Shown here: piece by piece, positions 39,041-48,049 of the stretch
Position numbering within the stretch: the first letter of the stretch is position 1
How the letters are laid out: each line of letters opens with the position of its first letter
DNA from: an uncultured Phycisphaerales bacterium
GTDB lineage: Bacteria; Planctomycetota; Phycisphaerae; WQYP01
NCBI GenBank assembly: GCA_903868035.1
Contig: CAIPTQ010000316.1
Span: 1 to 59,599 of the forward strand
DNA length: 59,599 nucleotides
Reading direction: 5' to 3'
Notes under the pieces: model-generated
Seen by the model: the letters and a program-made list of their open reading frames with translations, nothing else
What the model was told of the DNA's origin: nothing
Database searches by the model: none
Program-made: the position numbers and the translations under genes

Positions 39041-39535
39041 TCACCCTCTTTTTTTCCACGGCGTTGAGAGGCGTTCGCGCGCCTGGGCGGCTGTAATAAT
39101 CCGTGGTGGGGCATCGACACGGCTCCAGCCCCCCGGATCGTAGTCCAAGTTCATCTGTGTCTTGAACGGCGTGAAGTGTTTGAGCGGCTCGGCAGTCGGC
39201 GTTGGCGTCTTCAGTTGGGCTTTGAACACTTTCAAATCCACGACACCCGCCACGAAGTAATCACGGCCTATCAGGTGGGGGGCGATTTTGGCGAAGGATA
39301 GGGCCAGTTCCGTCTCCAGATCGAGCTGGTGGCACAGGATCATTTCGCAACGGGGACAATACTGGCAGGTTTTGCCCTGCACCATGGGGCCCCAGCCCTG
39401 GACGTCGATGAAGAACGCGAACTTGCGCGGGTAGCTCATCTTTTTGCAGGTGGGACACCGGCTGAGCCGGAGTTCGGCATGGGGATTGAGCAGGAACTGG
39501 TAGCGGGCGGGGGGTAGTTTCGGCGTACTTGTCAT
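39041..39535 (-). CDS. zinc-finger-like protein of the glmS-Rel operon
   Basis: A 164-residue protein. Two Cys pairs, RCPTCKKMSYP and CQYCPRCEMILCHQLD, suggest a zinc-binding domain in the first half; the second half (HFTPFKTQMNLDYDPGGW) is not recognised. It is the last gene of an overlapping chain with the RelA/SpoT-domain protein, with ATGA coupling to the preceding gene. A partner or antitoxin role is possible but not shown. Confidence 0.65.
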   Translation of the reverse strand: MTSTPKLPPARYQFLLNPHAELRLSRCPTCKKMSYPRKFAFFIDVQGWGPMVQGKTCQYCPRCEMILCHQLDLETELALSFAKIAPHLIGRDYFVAGVVDLKVFKAQLKTPTPTAEPLKHFTPFKTQMNLDYDPGGWSRVDAPPRIITAAQARERLSTPWKKRG

Positions 39536-39774
39536 ATGCCACCGGCGGCTTTCAACAACTCGCGAAGATCGGCAAAATAGCGTCTGTGTGTTCGGCGCAA
39601 TGCGGCTTCACTATCAGCTTCAAGCAGAACCACTTCGTGATCGACAGCGCGGCGGTTGAGATCAAGCTCAAGTTCAAGCCGCAATTCCTTGGCATTTTGC
39701 CGTTGCGTATCGTCGAAGGTGCGAAGAGTGACAAGCACTCCTTCGCTACGGTTGTATTCGATCAGGAAGATCAT
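39532..39774 (-). CDS. 80-aa protein, neighbour of RelA/SpoT-domain gene
   Basis: An 80-residue charged protein, MIFLIEYNRSEGVLVTLRTF, with ELRLELELDLNRRAVDHEVV and a helical C-terminus. It overlaps both the upstream Rel gene and the downstream zinc-finger gene by four bases. No family recognised with certainty. Small size and coupling fit an antitoxin or regulatory subunit (inference). Confidence 0.6.
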   Translation of the reverse strand: MIFLIEYNRSEGVLVTLRTFDDTQRQNAKELRLELELDLNRRAVDHEVVLLEADSEAALRRTHRRYFADLRELLKAAGGI

Positions 39775-40634
39775 TGTTTTTTCTCCTTGAGCTGATCCAA
39801 TTTGACTATTGCCGCCTTCAGTCGATTTGCGGTCTTATCTCGTTCCTGTACCAGTTTGACACGATCGGACTCAATTTCCATTTTAGCAGAACTTATTCTA
39901 TGAGCTGAGGTCCTCACTTGATCTCGAAGTTCACGCAATTGTATTCCAGGTACTTCTTCTTCAGTGGGGTTTAGTTTCAGCAAGTCTGTGACGGCCTTCT
40001 TAAGATATTCATGTGTATGGATCACCACCTTTGTGGCCACTATTTTTTTAAGTTGGGCAATTTCATAGAGTTCTTCGGCCTTCACCAATTCACTTGCCGA
40101 TACAAGAATGTTCCGCCAATACTCGGGACCACCTCCATACTTGATATTTGGATCAAGCACATCGGAGGCTTTCTCTGAGAATTCCGCCCAAAGATGCTGG
40201 AGTGAACTACGAACCTGAACCTCGACGTGCTTCCCTGATACCTTGGCTATGAAATGAATGGCCCGGTATCCATGGCTGGGCTTGTCGCGGCGGTCCACAA
40301 CGGACGCCACTGGAAAGTCATTTCGTAGAGCGGCAACCAATTGGTCTTGCTCCAGAATATTCGCGACGACCACTCGGCACCCGGCAATATCCTGCATCCG
40401 GCTCAGCCGGAGATTTTTTATGCGACGCAGTTTCTCCACAATCGAAATTGTGGATTTGGCAATCCGCCCCGTTGGTAACTGAGATCGATTACGGATCGTT
40501 TGTAGCACCGATTCGTACGGGCCAGCAAATGAAGCGCGGAATTCATCAAGCATCCGAAGATCGCTCTCCGTGTGCGAACCTTCCCTCAAACGTTCCCCCA
40601 GCCTATCCACCTGCGACTTGCTCAACTCCGCCAT
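39771..40634 (-). CDS. RelA/SpoT-domain nucleotide synthetase
   Basis: A 287-residue protein with a complete RelA_SpoT synthetase fold and no hydrolase domain. Motifs: KSTISIVEKLRRIKNLRLSRMQDIAGCRVV (K-x-x-x-S, DxxGCR), then HGYRAIHFIAKVSGKHVEVQVRSSLQHLWAEFSEKASD, with the Tyr of GYRAIH and the Glu of VEVQVR needed for pyrophosphate transfer. The C-terminal half is helical with a coiled coil (MEIESDRVKLVQERDKTANRL). Its ATG overlaps the glmS stop by one base. It could be a small alarmone synthetase or a toxSAS-type toxin that pyrophosphorylates nucleotides or tRNA. Confidence 0.85.
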   Translation of the reverse strand: MAELSKSQVDRLGERLREGSHTESDLRMLDEFRASFAGPYESVLQTIRNRSQLPTGRIAKSTISIVEKLRRIKNLRLSRMQDIAGCRVVVANILEQDQLVAALRNDFPVASVVDRRDKPSHGYRAIHFIAKVSGKHVEVQVRSSLQHLWAEFSEKASDVLDPNIKYGGGPEYWRNILVSASELVKAEELYEIAQLKKIVATKVVIHTHEYLKKAVTDLLKLNPTEEEVPGIQLRELRDQVRTSAHRISSAKMEIESDRVKLVQERDKTANRLKAAIVKLDQLKEKKQ

Positions 40635-42493
40635 CACTCCACCGTCACGCTCTTGGCCAGATTCCGCGGCTTGTCCACGTTGCACCCCCGCGCGATCGCC
40701 GCGTGATAGGCCAGCAATTGCAGCGGCACCACCGTCAGCAGCGGCTGCAGCGGCTCAATCGTCTCGGGAATCTCAAACACATGATCCGCGACGGTGTGGA
40801 TGTGGGCGTCGCCCTGGCTGGCCACGGCGATGATCTTGCCACCCCGTGCCTTCACCTCCTGGATATTGCCCAGGATTTTTTCGTATTGGGTGCCGCGGGG
40901 CGCGATGAAGACCACCGGCATGCCGGCGTTGATCAGGGCAATCGGGCCGTGCTTCATTTCGGCGGCCGGCAGCCCCTCGGCATGAATGTACGAAATCTCC
41001 TTGAGCTTGAGGGCGCCTTCCAGGGCGACGGGGTAGTTGTAGCCGCGGCCCAGGAACAGCCAGTTCTCGCGGTTGGTGTACATTTCGGTGACGGTGCGGA
41101 TTTGTTCGCTTAGCTCGAGGACCTGGCGCACCTGGTCGGGAATTTTCGACAGCGCGGCGAGGAATTCATTGAGCACCTGCTGGCTCATGTATTTCCGCCG
41201 CGCGATGAACAACGCCAGCAGCGTCTCCACCACCACCTGGCCGGAGAAGGCCTTGGTCGAGGCCACGCCGATTTCCGGGCCGACGTGGAGGTAGATGCCG
41301 GCATCGGTCTCGCGGGCTATTGTTGAGCCCACCGTATTGACGATGCCCAGGGCCAGCGCCCCGCGCTCCTTGGCCTCGCGCAGGGCCGCCAGCGTGTCGG
41401 CGGTTTCGCCGGACTGGCTGATGGCGATGGTGATGGTGCCGTCCTCGATGATGGGATTGCGGTAGCGGAATTCGGAGGCGTATTCCACCTCGGTGGGAAT
41501 CTTCGCCAAATCCTCCATCAGGTACTCGCCGACGAGGCCGGCATGCCAGGCGGTGCCACAGGCGGTGATGATGATGCGGCGGGCGCGGACCAGGTCGCGG
41601 GCGTAGTTAGCCAGGCCGCCGAGGACGACGCGGCCTTCGAGCAGGTCGATGCGGCCGCGCATGCAGTCTTCGATGGCGGCCGGCTGCTCGTTGATTTCCT
41701 TGAGCATGAAGTAGCGGTATTTGCCCAAGGCCATCTGTTCGAGTTTGAACTCGGCTTCCTTGATTTCGGGCGTCACCGGCACGTCGTCGATGGTCATGGT
41801 TTTGAAGGCGCCCGGTTTGATCACCGCCATTTCGCTGTCATTGAGGTAGACGACCTGCGTGGTGTGTTCGACGATGGCGGCGGCATCGGAGGCGACGATG
41901 TACTCGCCGCTGCCGATGCCGATGATGAGCGGGCTGCCGCGGCGCGCCACGACCAGGGTGTCGGGTTCATCGGCGGACATGACGGCGATGCCGTAGGTGC
42001 CGCGGGTTTCGTGGAGCGCGGCCTGCACGGCCTTGGCCAGCGCGCTGCCGGCGCCGTTGCCCTGGCCGATGCGATAGAAGTGGGCGATCAGGACGGCAAG
42101 CACTTCGGTGTCGGTCTGGCTGGCGAACTTGTGGCCTTTTTCGATGAGGAACTGCTTAAGGGTGGCATAATTTTCGATGATGCCGTTGTGGACCAGGGCG
42201 ATGCGGTTTTTGTCATCCATGTGGGGGTGGGCGTTGATTTCGGTGGGCGCGCCGTGGGTGGCCCAGCGGGTGTGGGCCATGCCGATGTGGCCGTTGGGGA
42301 TGCGCGTGACGGGGTTTTCGAGGGCGGCTTCAAGGACGCTGATGCGGCCGACGGTGCGGCGGACATGGAGCTGCCCCTCATGGCCGATGCAGATGCCCGC
42401 CGAGTCGTAGCCGCGGTATTCGAGGCGCTTGAGCCCTTCCAGGAGGAGGGACTGGGCGTTTTTTTTGCCGACGTAGGCGACAATTCCACACAT
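40634..42493 (-). CDS. glmS: glutamine-fructose-6-phosphate aminotransferase
   Basis: A 619-residue glucosamine-6-phosphate synthase, first step to UDP-GlcNAc. The glutaminase domain starts at Cys2 (MCGIVAYVG) and has RLEYRGYDSAGI and HTRWATHGAP. Two SIS isomerase domains follow (ACGTAWHAGLVGEYL, SQSGETADTLAALREAKE), and the end KPRNLAKSVTVE is canonical. GAGG lies before the ATG. It is the first gene of the overlapping chain. Confidence 0.97.
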   Translation of the reverse strand: MCGIVAYVGKKNAQSLLLEGLKRLEYRGYDSAGICIGHEGQLHVRRTVGRISVLEAALENPVTRIPNGHIGMAHTRWATHGAPTEINAHPHMDDKNRIALVHNGIIENYATLKQFLIEKGHKFASQTDTEVLAVLIAHFYRIGQGNGAGSALAKAVQAALHETRGTYGIAVMSADEPDTLVVARRGSPLIIGIGSGEYIVASDAAAIVEHTTQVVYLNDSEMAVIKPGAFKTMTIDDVPVTPEIKEAEFKLEQMALGKYRYFMLKEINEQPAAIEDCMRGRIDLLEGRVVLGGLANYARDLVRARRIIITACGTAWHAGLVGEYLMEDLAKIPTEVEYASEFRYRNPIIEDGTITIAISQSGETADTLAALREAKERGALALGIVNTVGSTIARETDAGIYLHVGPEIGVASTKAFSGQVVVETLLALFIARRKYMSQQVLNEFLAALSKIPDQVRQVLELSEQIRTVTEMYTNRENWLFLGRGYNYPVALEGALKLKEISYIHAEGLPAAEMKHGPIALINAGMPVVFIAPRGTQYEKILGNIQEVKARGGKIIAVASQGDAHIHTVADHVFEIPETIEPLQPLLTVVPLQLLAYHAAIARGCNVDKPRNLAKSVTVE

Positions 42494-42610
42494 GTTTATA
42501 ACCTCATAAACGGCGGTATCGGGCCGTGCGCCAAATCACACAGTGTACCAAGGATTATCGGCCCAAACGGGCCTGATCTTACTATTCTTTTCTACGCAAG
42601 TGCGCTGGGG

Positions 42611-42674
42611 GCGGATGTTTCCCATGGGACTACGAACGGGCAGGCACAGGCGCACCGTGCCCCGCCTACGCCCC
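42611..42674. repeat. GCGGATGTTTCCCATG dispersed repeat, copy 1
   Basis: GCGGATGTTTCCCATG, then ACGAACGGGC, then GGCACAGGCGCACCGTGCC (a hairpin) and CCCGCCTACGC. The same order with small differences is found at 58452-58500. It lies between the glmS and pyrE genes. Confidence 0.5.
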
Positions 42675-42727
42675 TTCCCAGGCATGGCGGCTGAACCCGT
42701 ACCTATCGCGACATGGCGGACGAACCT

Positions 42728-43252
42728 TCACATCCCCATATCCGCCTTGGTCAAAATCGGCTCATAGGCGACGTGGGGGGCGGCGGCAAGAATGTTTTCC
42801 TTGCCGCCCTCAAGGCGGTCGAGGGCGACGATGACCTTGGTGACGGTGGCGCCGGCCGCCGTGATGGTTTTTATGGCTTCCACCACCTGCCCGCCGGTGG
42901 TGACGATGTCCTCGACGAGGACGACGGATTCGCCGGCGCGGAGTTGGCCTTCGATGGTTTTGCTCGTGCCGTAGTCTTTTTTGGCGTTGCGGACGATGAA
43001 AAAGGGGATGCGGGAGGCCAGCGAAGCCGCGGCGGCCAGCGCGACGGCGCCCAGTTCCGGGCCGGCGATGCGCTGCGTGCCGGGGGGCAGGCGCCGGGCG
43101 ATTTCCGCGCCCATGGCCTCCAGAACGTCGGGCTGGGTTTCAAAGAGGTATTTGTCGAAATAAAATTTGGATTTTTTGCCCGAGCGCAGGGTGAAATCCC
43201 CTTCGAGCAGGGCGACGGCTTTGACGCGGGCGGCGAGGGCGGCATGGTCCAT
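42728..43252 (-). CDS. pyrE: orotate phosphoribosyltransferase
   Basis: A 174-residue enzyme that makes orotidine monophosphate from orotate and PRPP. The start MDHAALAARVKA follows AGGAG. FTLRSGKKSKFYFDKYLFE is the substrate-binding N-terminus, and VVLVEDIVTTGGQVVEAI is the PRPP loop. The protein is slightly short but complete. Confidence 0.93.
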   Translation of the reverse strand: MDHAALAARVKAVALLEGDFTLRSGKKSKFYFDKYLFETQPDVLEAMGAEIARRLPPGTQRIAGPELGAVALAAAASLASRIPFFIVRNAKKDYGTSKTIEGQLRAGESVVLVEDIVTTGGQVVEAIKTITAAGATVTKVIVALDRLEGGKENILAAAPHVAYEPILTKADMGM

Positions 43253-43364
43253 GAGTGACTCCTGAGTGGTTGCGGAACCAGCGGGATAATAACGCGAGGC
43301 GACTACTGGCGGTAGCTGCACGAGTTGCGATGTATGATGGGACGTGATGGGACGGGGGCCAAAA

Positions 43365-43631
43365 CTACAATCCGCGGTAAACCTCGCGCCGGTGGGCTAT
43401 ACGAACGACCAGCACTACAACTTCCCGAGTCAACACCGAATACACGATGACATAATCCTTGCTGGCATGAAGGCGGCGAAGTTCCGGATATCCCTCAAGC
43501 TGGCATGAGGGCCTACGAAATGGATCTTGGGAGAGCAGGTCCATGCCCCGGGCCACGCGTTTGCGGATGTGTTCCGGCAACTCCTCAAGCTGGCGCTCGG
43601 CCTTGCCGGAGAGTTTGATCGTATATGCCAT
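43365..43631 (-). CDS. RelE/ParE-family toxin
   Basis: An 88-residue toxin, MAYTIKLSGKAERQLEELPEHIRKRV, with LEGYPELRRLHASKDYVIVYSV and VVRIAHRREVYRGL, the RelE/ParE superfamily fold. The start ATG is linked to the antitoxin stop in TGATG; a GTG one codon earlier is also possible. It belongs with the antitoxin at 43631. Confidence 0.88.
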   Translation of the reverse strand: MAYTIKLSGKAERQLEELPEHIRKRVARGMDLLSQDPFRRPSCQLEGYPELRRLHASKDYVIVYSVLTREVVVLVVRIAHRREVYRGL

Positions 43632-43831
43632 CACAAGCCCAGCCTGCGCTTGACGTCTTTCCAGTCCGCGGCCTTGCCGGTTTTTTGGTAGGCCTTGAGT
43701 TCACGCATGGCATCTTCGGCGAACACGGTTCTAACAGCGCCTTCCCCGGCTCGTTTTTGAAGCCGCTGAAAATCCCGTTCGGGCACTACGACAAACCGTC
43801 GTTTACCAATGGTGAGCGTTTGAGTCATCAT
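43631..43831 (-). CDS. antitoxin of RelE/ParE-like pair
   Basis: A 66-residue antitoxin, MMTQTLTIGKRRFVVVPERDF, ending KAADWKDVKRRLGL. Its N-terminal beta-strand segment (RRFVVVPERDFQRL) resembles Phd/AbrB-like small antitoxins, but the family is not certain. It lies directly upstream of and coupled to the toxin. Confidence 0.75.
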   Translation of the reverse strand: MMTQTLTIGKRRFVVVPERDFQRLQKRAGEGAVRTVFAEDAMRELKAYQKTGKAADWKDVKRRLGL

Positions 43832-43866
43832 GCTTTGAAAAACTCCGATGCGCTTCCTTCATCCGT

Positions 43867-44457
43867 TTAGAACGATCCCGGCGGTGCCGAGGGATCGTTG
43901 GACATGGATTCCTTGAGTTCTTCGGGCACCGCCAGAGAACCCAGGAGGTTGCTGCTGGCCCGGTTATGCATATAGGAGAGCGCGGGGTTTTCGTTCTGCG
44001 GGGACGCGGCCACGCCGGAGGCCTGGTCGGTGGCCGAATCGGGCAGCAGCGTGACGCGGTCAATGGCGGCGTTGATGCCGGCGATCTGTTCCCATTGGCG
44101 GGCGGTCTGGGAGTGCTTGACACCCAGAAGCGTGGCGCACAGCGCGACGCAGGTGGCCAGGGTCAGGGCGCCGGCTGCATAGCGCATGAGCAATGGCACC
44201 CGGCCCGCCCGTTTCTCATGCTGCCGCAGCGCCGCATGGAGGGTGTGCTTGATTATGGCGGGAATGTGCTGGCGTTCGGCGGCAGAAGGCTCGGGGATGG
44301 GGAGATTCCCCAACAGAGCGTAGTTCTCCTGGGCGGCCTGATATTCCGCGGAGGCCGCGGGGTCCTGGGCGACATGGGCGAGGAGTTTTTGGCGCGCGGA
44401 CTGGCTGAGTTCACCGGAAGCGTCGAGCAGCGAGGCTTGTTTGAGGTTGAATCTCAT
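43867..44457 (-). CDS. putative membrane-anchored anti-sigma factor
   Basis: A 196-residue protein. The N-terminal cytoplasmic part (DASGELSQSARQKLLAHVAQ) resembles anti-sigma domains with a DxxGELSxxxRxxL motif. A single span (YAAGALTLATCVALCATLLGV) follows, then an extracytoplasmic tail. The gene overlaps the ECF sigma gene by 47 bases, the classical arrangement. It is expected to sequester that sigma factor. Confidence 0.8.
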   Translation of the reverse strand: MRFNLKQASLLDASGELSQSARQKLLAHVAQDPAASAEYQAAQENYALLGNLPIPEPSAAERQHIPAIIKHTLHAALRQHEKRAGRVPLLMRYAAGALTLATCVALCATLLGVKHSQTARQWEQIAGINAAIDRVTLLPDSATDQASGVAASPQNENPALSYMHNRASSNLLGSLAVPEELKESMSNDPSAPPGSF

Positions 44458-45025
44458 GTTCAGTCTCCATCAGGCCCCGGAGTTTGCCCAAGGCCCTGTG
44501 GGCCCTTGCAAGCACCGTGCCGATCGGACAATTCAGCGTCCGGGCGATGTCCTTGAAGGGCATATCGGCAAAATGCCGCAGCAGGAGTATCTGCCGATCC
44601 CCTTCGGGGAGTTTTCTCAAGGCCGCCTGCATCGCGTCCACGGCTTCCTGTATATGCAGCGGATCGAAGGGCGGTGGCACTTTTCCGGACAATTCGTCCG
44701 TCAGTTCGATCCGTTCGCCGTCGGCCTCGATGACCGTCGACTGCGTGGGGTGCCGGGAGTGGCTGCGACCATGATCCCGGACGAGGTTGACGAGGATGCG
44801 GAAGAGCCAGGCCTCGAACTTGCCCTGATCATCATAGCAGCCCAATTGCTGGACGATGCGAAGAAAAGTTTCCTGCACCAGGTCCTGCGCGAGCTCCGGA
44901 TTGTTGGTGGCCCGCAACGCGTAGCCAAAAAGCCGCTGCCAATAGGCATCGACCAACTTGTCCCAGGCGGCACGATCGCCGGATTGGCACCGCGCCAAAA
45001 GGACCGCAATGGCCTGTGCGTCCAT
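44411..45025 (-). CDS. ECF-family RNA polymerase sigma factor
   Basis: A 204-residue group 4 sigma factor. Region 2: LFGYALRATNNPELAQDLVQETFLRIV; region 4: LPEGDRQILLLRHFADMPFKDIARTLNCPIGTVLARAHRALGKLR. The start MDAQAIAVLLARC follows GAGG. It is paired with the anti-sigma gene, so it is probably controlled by an envelope signal. Its own promoter is not clear in the sequence. Confidence 0.93.
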   Translation of the reverse strand: MDAQAIAVLLARCQSGDRAAWDKLVDAYWQRLFGYALRATNNPELAQDLVQETFLRIVQQLGCYDDQGKFEAWLFRILVNLVRDHGRSHSRHPTQSTVIEADGERIELTDELSGKVPPPFDPLHIQEAVDAMQAALRKLPEGDRQILLLRHFADMPFKDIARTLNCPIGTVLARAHRALGKLRGLMETEHEIQPQTSLAARRFR

Positions 45026-45242
45026 GGGCACCTCAACAGGAACGTTCGAATGCGCGCAATATTGCGGGCAAAGAAAAGAAAGGTACTGCGTAGGATACCT
45101 TTCTTTTCCGTTAAGACAACCCATTCAGGGGGGTAGATTGCCAAAAAATGGCGGCAAATATTAAAGGATACTTAATCAATTCGGGCCGATAGTCAAGATT
45201 CGTAAAGCGGAATCCGTTGAATCAACCTCGGTTTCCACGGTT

Positions 45243-46451
45243 TTACATGTGAACCGGGATCAGCATGTGCAGCGTGGTGCCCTGGCCGGGCTGGGAATCC
45301 GCCCAAACGTGCCCGCCCATCTCCACAATGACCGAATGAACCAAGGTCAGGCCCAGGCCGGGATTGTTGGAATTCCCGCCCCCCTGCACGCCTTTTTTGG
45401 TGAAGAAGGGATCGAAAATCAGCGGCAGGTCTTCAACCTTGATGCCCGAGCCGGTGTCGGCGAACTGCACCATGATCTGATCCCCCTGCGACAGCGTGCG
45501 CAGCGTGATGCGCTTCTCCGCCCCGATCGTGCCGGCGGCGCGCTCCTCAATGGCGTCCTCGGCATTCCGCAGCAAATGCTGCAACACCTGCCCAAACCGA
45601 ATCCGCGGCACCGCCGTGACCCGCCGGGCCTGCAAGTCCAAATCCAGCGCGATGCCCTTCTGGTTGAGCGTGGGTTCGACGGCATCGGCAAAGCCGAGGA
45701 TTTCCTCGGTCAGGTCGGAGAGATCCTGCTCGGTGATGGCGGAGGTATGGCCGTTGGCGTTGACGGTTTCGCCGGAGCAATCCAAGAGGCTCTGGGTGAT
45801 GTAGCGGATGCGCGTACACGCTTCGGTGGCCATGCGCAGGGCCTTGAGCATGGCCCCGGGGTCTTCGGTGGCCAGGGCGAATTCAACCATGGTGCCCATG
45901 CCGCAGGCAATGTTGTTGAAGTGGTGGGCCACGCCGGCGGCCAGGGTGCCCACGGAAGCCATGTGGCGGGTGCGGTCAAGGTGGGATTCGAGTTCCTTGC
46001 GGGTGGATATGTCCCGCATCCAGGCCGTGACCCCCTTGAGCGTGCCGGCGGCATCCATGACGCAGGAAAGCGTCACCCCGACGTAGAGCGGATTTTTGCC
46101 CCCCTCGGGGATGATGGTCATTTCGTAGACGTTGACCGAGCGCTGCTGGAGTGTGCGCTGGAAGGCCAGCGACGCGGCGGGGCGAAACTCGGCGGGTATG
46201 AGTATGTCCAGGGGCTTGCCGAGGACTTCGGATTCGGTGCGGGCGAACATCCGCACGGCGGCGGCGTTCCACGCCAGGATGCGCCCGGCGACATCCATGG
46301 GAATCACGGGTATGCCGGCGTGAATAATGGCGGCCTGATAGAAGTCGGCATCAATGGGGGAATTGACAGGTGGATAGGGAGTGGAAGGAGCCGGGGATAC
46401 CGGCTCATCGTGGGGTGTGTGCCCAGGATCGAGGGAGTGGAACGCGGTCAT
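45243..46451 (-). CDS. PAS-domain histidine kinase
   Basis: A 402-residue sensor kinase without a transmembrane segment. A PAS domain (about 38-150, VIPMDVAGRILAWNAAAVRMF and MRDISTRKELE) is followed by HisKA with phosphoacceptor His in LAAGVAHHFNNIACGMG and a HATPase_c domain: LLRNAEDAI (N box), FADTGSGIKVEDLPLIFDPFFTKK (D box and F box), GLGLTLVHSVIVEMGG (G2 box). No response regulator is adjacent, so it is an orphan and probably senses a cytoplasmic signal. Confidence 0.92.
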   Translation of the reverse strand: MTAFHSLDPGHTPHDEPVSPAPSTPYPPVNSPIDADFYQAAIIHAGIPVIPMDVAGRILAWNAAAVRMFARTESEVLGKPLDILIPAEFRPAASLAFQRTLQQRSVNVYEMTIIPEGGKNPLYVGVTLSCVMDAAGTLKGVTAWMRDISTRKELESHLDRTRHMASVGTLAAGVAHHFNNIACGMGTMVEFALATEDPGAMLKALRMATEACTRIRYITQSLLDCSGETVNANGHTSAITEQDLSDLTEEILGFADAVEPTLNQKGIALDLDLQARRVTAVPRIRFGQVLQHLLRNAEDAIEERAAGTIGAEKRITLRTLSQGDQIMVQFADTGSGIKVEDLPLIFDPFFTKKGVQGGGNSNNPGLGLTLVHSVIVEMGGHVWADSQPGQGTTLHMLIPVHM

Positions 46452-46645
46452 ACCTCAACCTTCTGCGTGCCGCATGGCAGTGCGGCGCGCATGGTGCGAG
46501 CAAAAAAAAGACTCGCTTGTATGTACTGTATCTAATAGGAGTTGAATGTTCAAATTAGGCGAGGAATTAGTCCGGGTTCGGCCGGGATTGTTCTTGCCTG
46601 CGAAATTCGGCGTGGGGATTATCACTGGGATATGTGCGAGCCGGG

Positions 46646-47893
46646 CTATTTCGGCTGCGTGGCGGTGGCTGGGGCTTCGGGCATCTTGCTGGCGGGTTGG
46701 GTGGTCAGGTCTTTGAGGTGGTCGAGGACCATGATGGAGGGCGCGGGGGTGCCGGTGGTGGTCCACATGCCGTTGCCGCGGCCGCGGCCTTCGGGAGCCC
46801 AGTAGAAGACGCCCATCGAGTGGGGGTCGCGTTGGACGGTGTTGACGAGGTCGGCCATGAACTGGAGCTGGCCCTGGGGCGTGCCGGGCCATTGCATGTA
46901 TTTGCCGTTGGCGGCGCCGGACTGCGGATAACCGGTTTCGGCGATGATGATCGGCTTGTGGTAGCGGTTGAAGGTTTCGGCGAGGTTCTGCTGCATCATG
47001 GCGAGCGTGCCATGGTAGTTGGGGTAGAAGGACTGGCCGATGATGTCGTAATCAACGCCGGCTTCGGTGAAGTGGTCGAAGAACCATTTGGTGACGACCC
47101 AATCGCCGCCGCAGTCGATGTGGATGATGATTTTGGCGCCGGGGGTGACGGCACGGACGCCGCGGGTGCCGGCCTTGATGAAGCGGGTGAAGTTGCTCCA
47201 CTGGGTTTGGTCATCGTAGGGAATGGGGAGGGGCTGGATGGCGCCCGCGCCGGTTTTGACGTCCGTGAGGGGAACCTGGACGTGGCCCTGCGGCCAGAGG
47301 GTGCCGCCGGTGATTTCGTTGCCGACCTGGACCATGTCGGGCGTGGCTCCGGTGGCTTTGAGTTGGGTGAGGACGTCCTTGGTGTACTCCTCGACTTTCT
47401 GCTCGACTTGTTCGACGGTGAGATTGCGCCAGGCGACGGGGGTTTCCTGATGCTGGGGGTCGGCCCAGGTGTCGGAGTAGTGGATGTCGAGCATGAACAT
47501 GGCCCCCGCAGCCTTGATTTGCTTGGCGAGGGTGATGGTGTTTTCGAGGGTGTTGTTGGGCGCGCTGCGGACCGGGGAGAGGAAGACGCGGAGCCGGAAG
47601 GCGTTCCAGCCATGGGCATACATGATGGAGATTTCGGAACCGGGAGTGTTGTTGGTGTCGAGGTAGCCCCCCGCGCCGCCACCGCCGCGGCCGCCGGCGA
47701 GGGCGGAGATGTCGGCACCGAGATACCAAGCCGGCGCGGGCGCGGTGCCTGCCGGCATGGTGGCCTGGGTGGGCGGAGCTTGAAGGGTGCAACTGGCGAC
47801 GAGGATGGCGGCGGCAAGAGCGGAGGCAAAAATGCAGGCGGTGCGGCGGGGGGAGAGGTTGTACAGTCGTTGAAGAATGGTTGTTGGAGACAT
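46646..47893 (-). CDS. GH53 endo-beta-1,4-galactanase lipoprotein
   Basis: A 415-residue galactanase that hydrolyses beta-1,4-galactan side chains of rhamnogalacturonan-I. A lipobox (ILVASC) follows the signal, so it is surface-tethered. AWYLGADISALAG opens the catalytic domain, FMLDIHYSDTWADPQHQ is the conserved substrate region, VQVGNEITGGTLWPQG has the acid/base Glu, and IIIAETGYP has the nucleophile Glu. AGGAG precedes the start. It complements the GH2 and GH105 enzymes. Confidence 0.95.
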   Translation of the reverse strand: MSPTTILQRLYNLSPRRTACIFASALAAAILVASCTLQAPPTQATMPAGTAPAPAWYLGADISALAGGRGGGGAGGYLDTNNTPGSEISIMYAHGWNAFRLRVFLSPVRSAPNNTLENTITLAKQIKAAGAMFMLDIHYSDTWADPQHQETPVAWRNLTVEQVEQKVEEYTKDVLTQLKATGATPDMVQVGNEITGGTLWPQGHVQVPLTDVKTGAGAIQPLPIPYDDQTQWSNFTRFIKAGTRGVRAVTPGAKIIIHIDCGGDWVVTKWFFDHFTEAGVDYDIIGQSFYPNYHGTLAMMQQNLAETFNRYHKPIIIAETGYPQSGAANGKYMQWPGTPQGQLQFMADLVNTVQRDPHSMGVFYWAPEGRGRGNGMWTTTGTPAPSIMVLDHLKDLTTQPASKMPEAPATATQPK

Positions 47894-47970
47894 TGATTTT
47901 CTCCTGTGGTATGCGGATGTGAAGGGGGCATTGTAAGGTCCAGAGGGCCGCGATGTCAGGATGCGGAAAT

Positions 47971-48008
47971 GGAGAATTCTCCAGATTCCAGAAATCTCCA
48001 GATTCAAG
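47971..48008. repeat. GGAATCT-type repeat
   Basis: TCTCCAGATTCCAGA followed by ATCTCCAGATTCAAG: two related copies, with GGAGAATTCTCC palindrome at the left end. On the minus strand it contains GGAATCT units as at 34033. It lies between the divergent GH53 and ABC genes. Confidence 0.45.
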
Positions 48009-48049
48009 TTCGCTTTGACCGGCGAAGCCGCTTCGTTTAGGGTTCAGGA

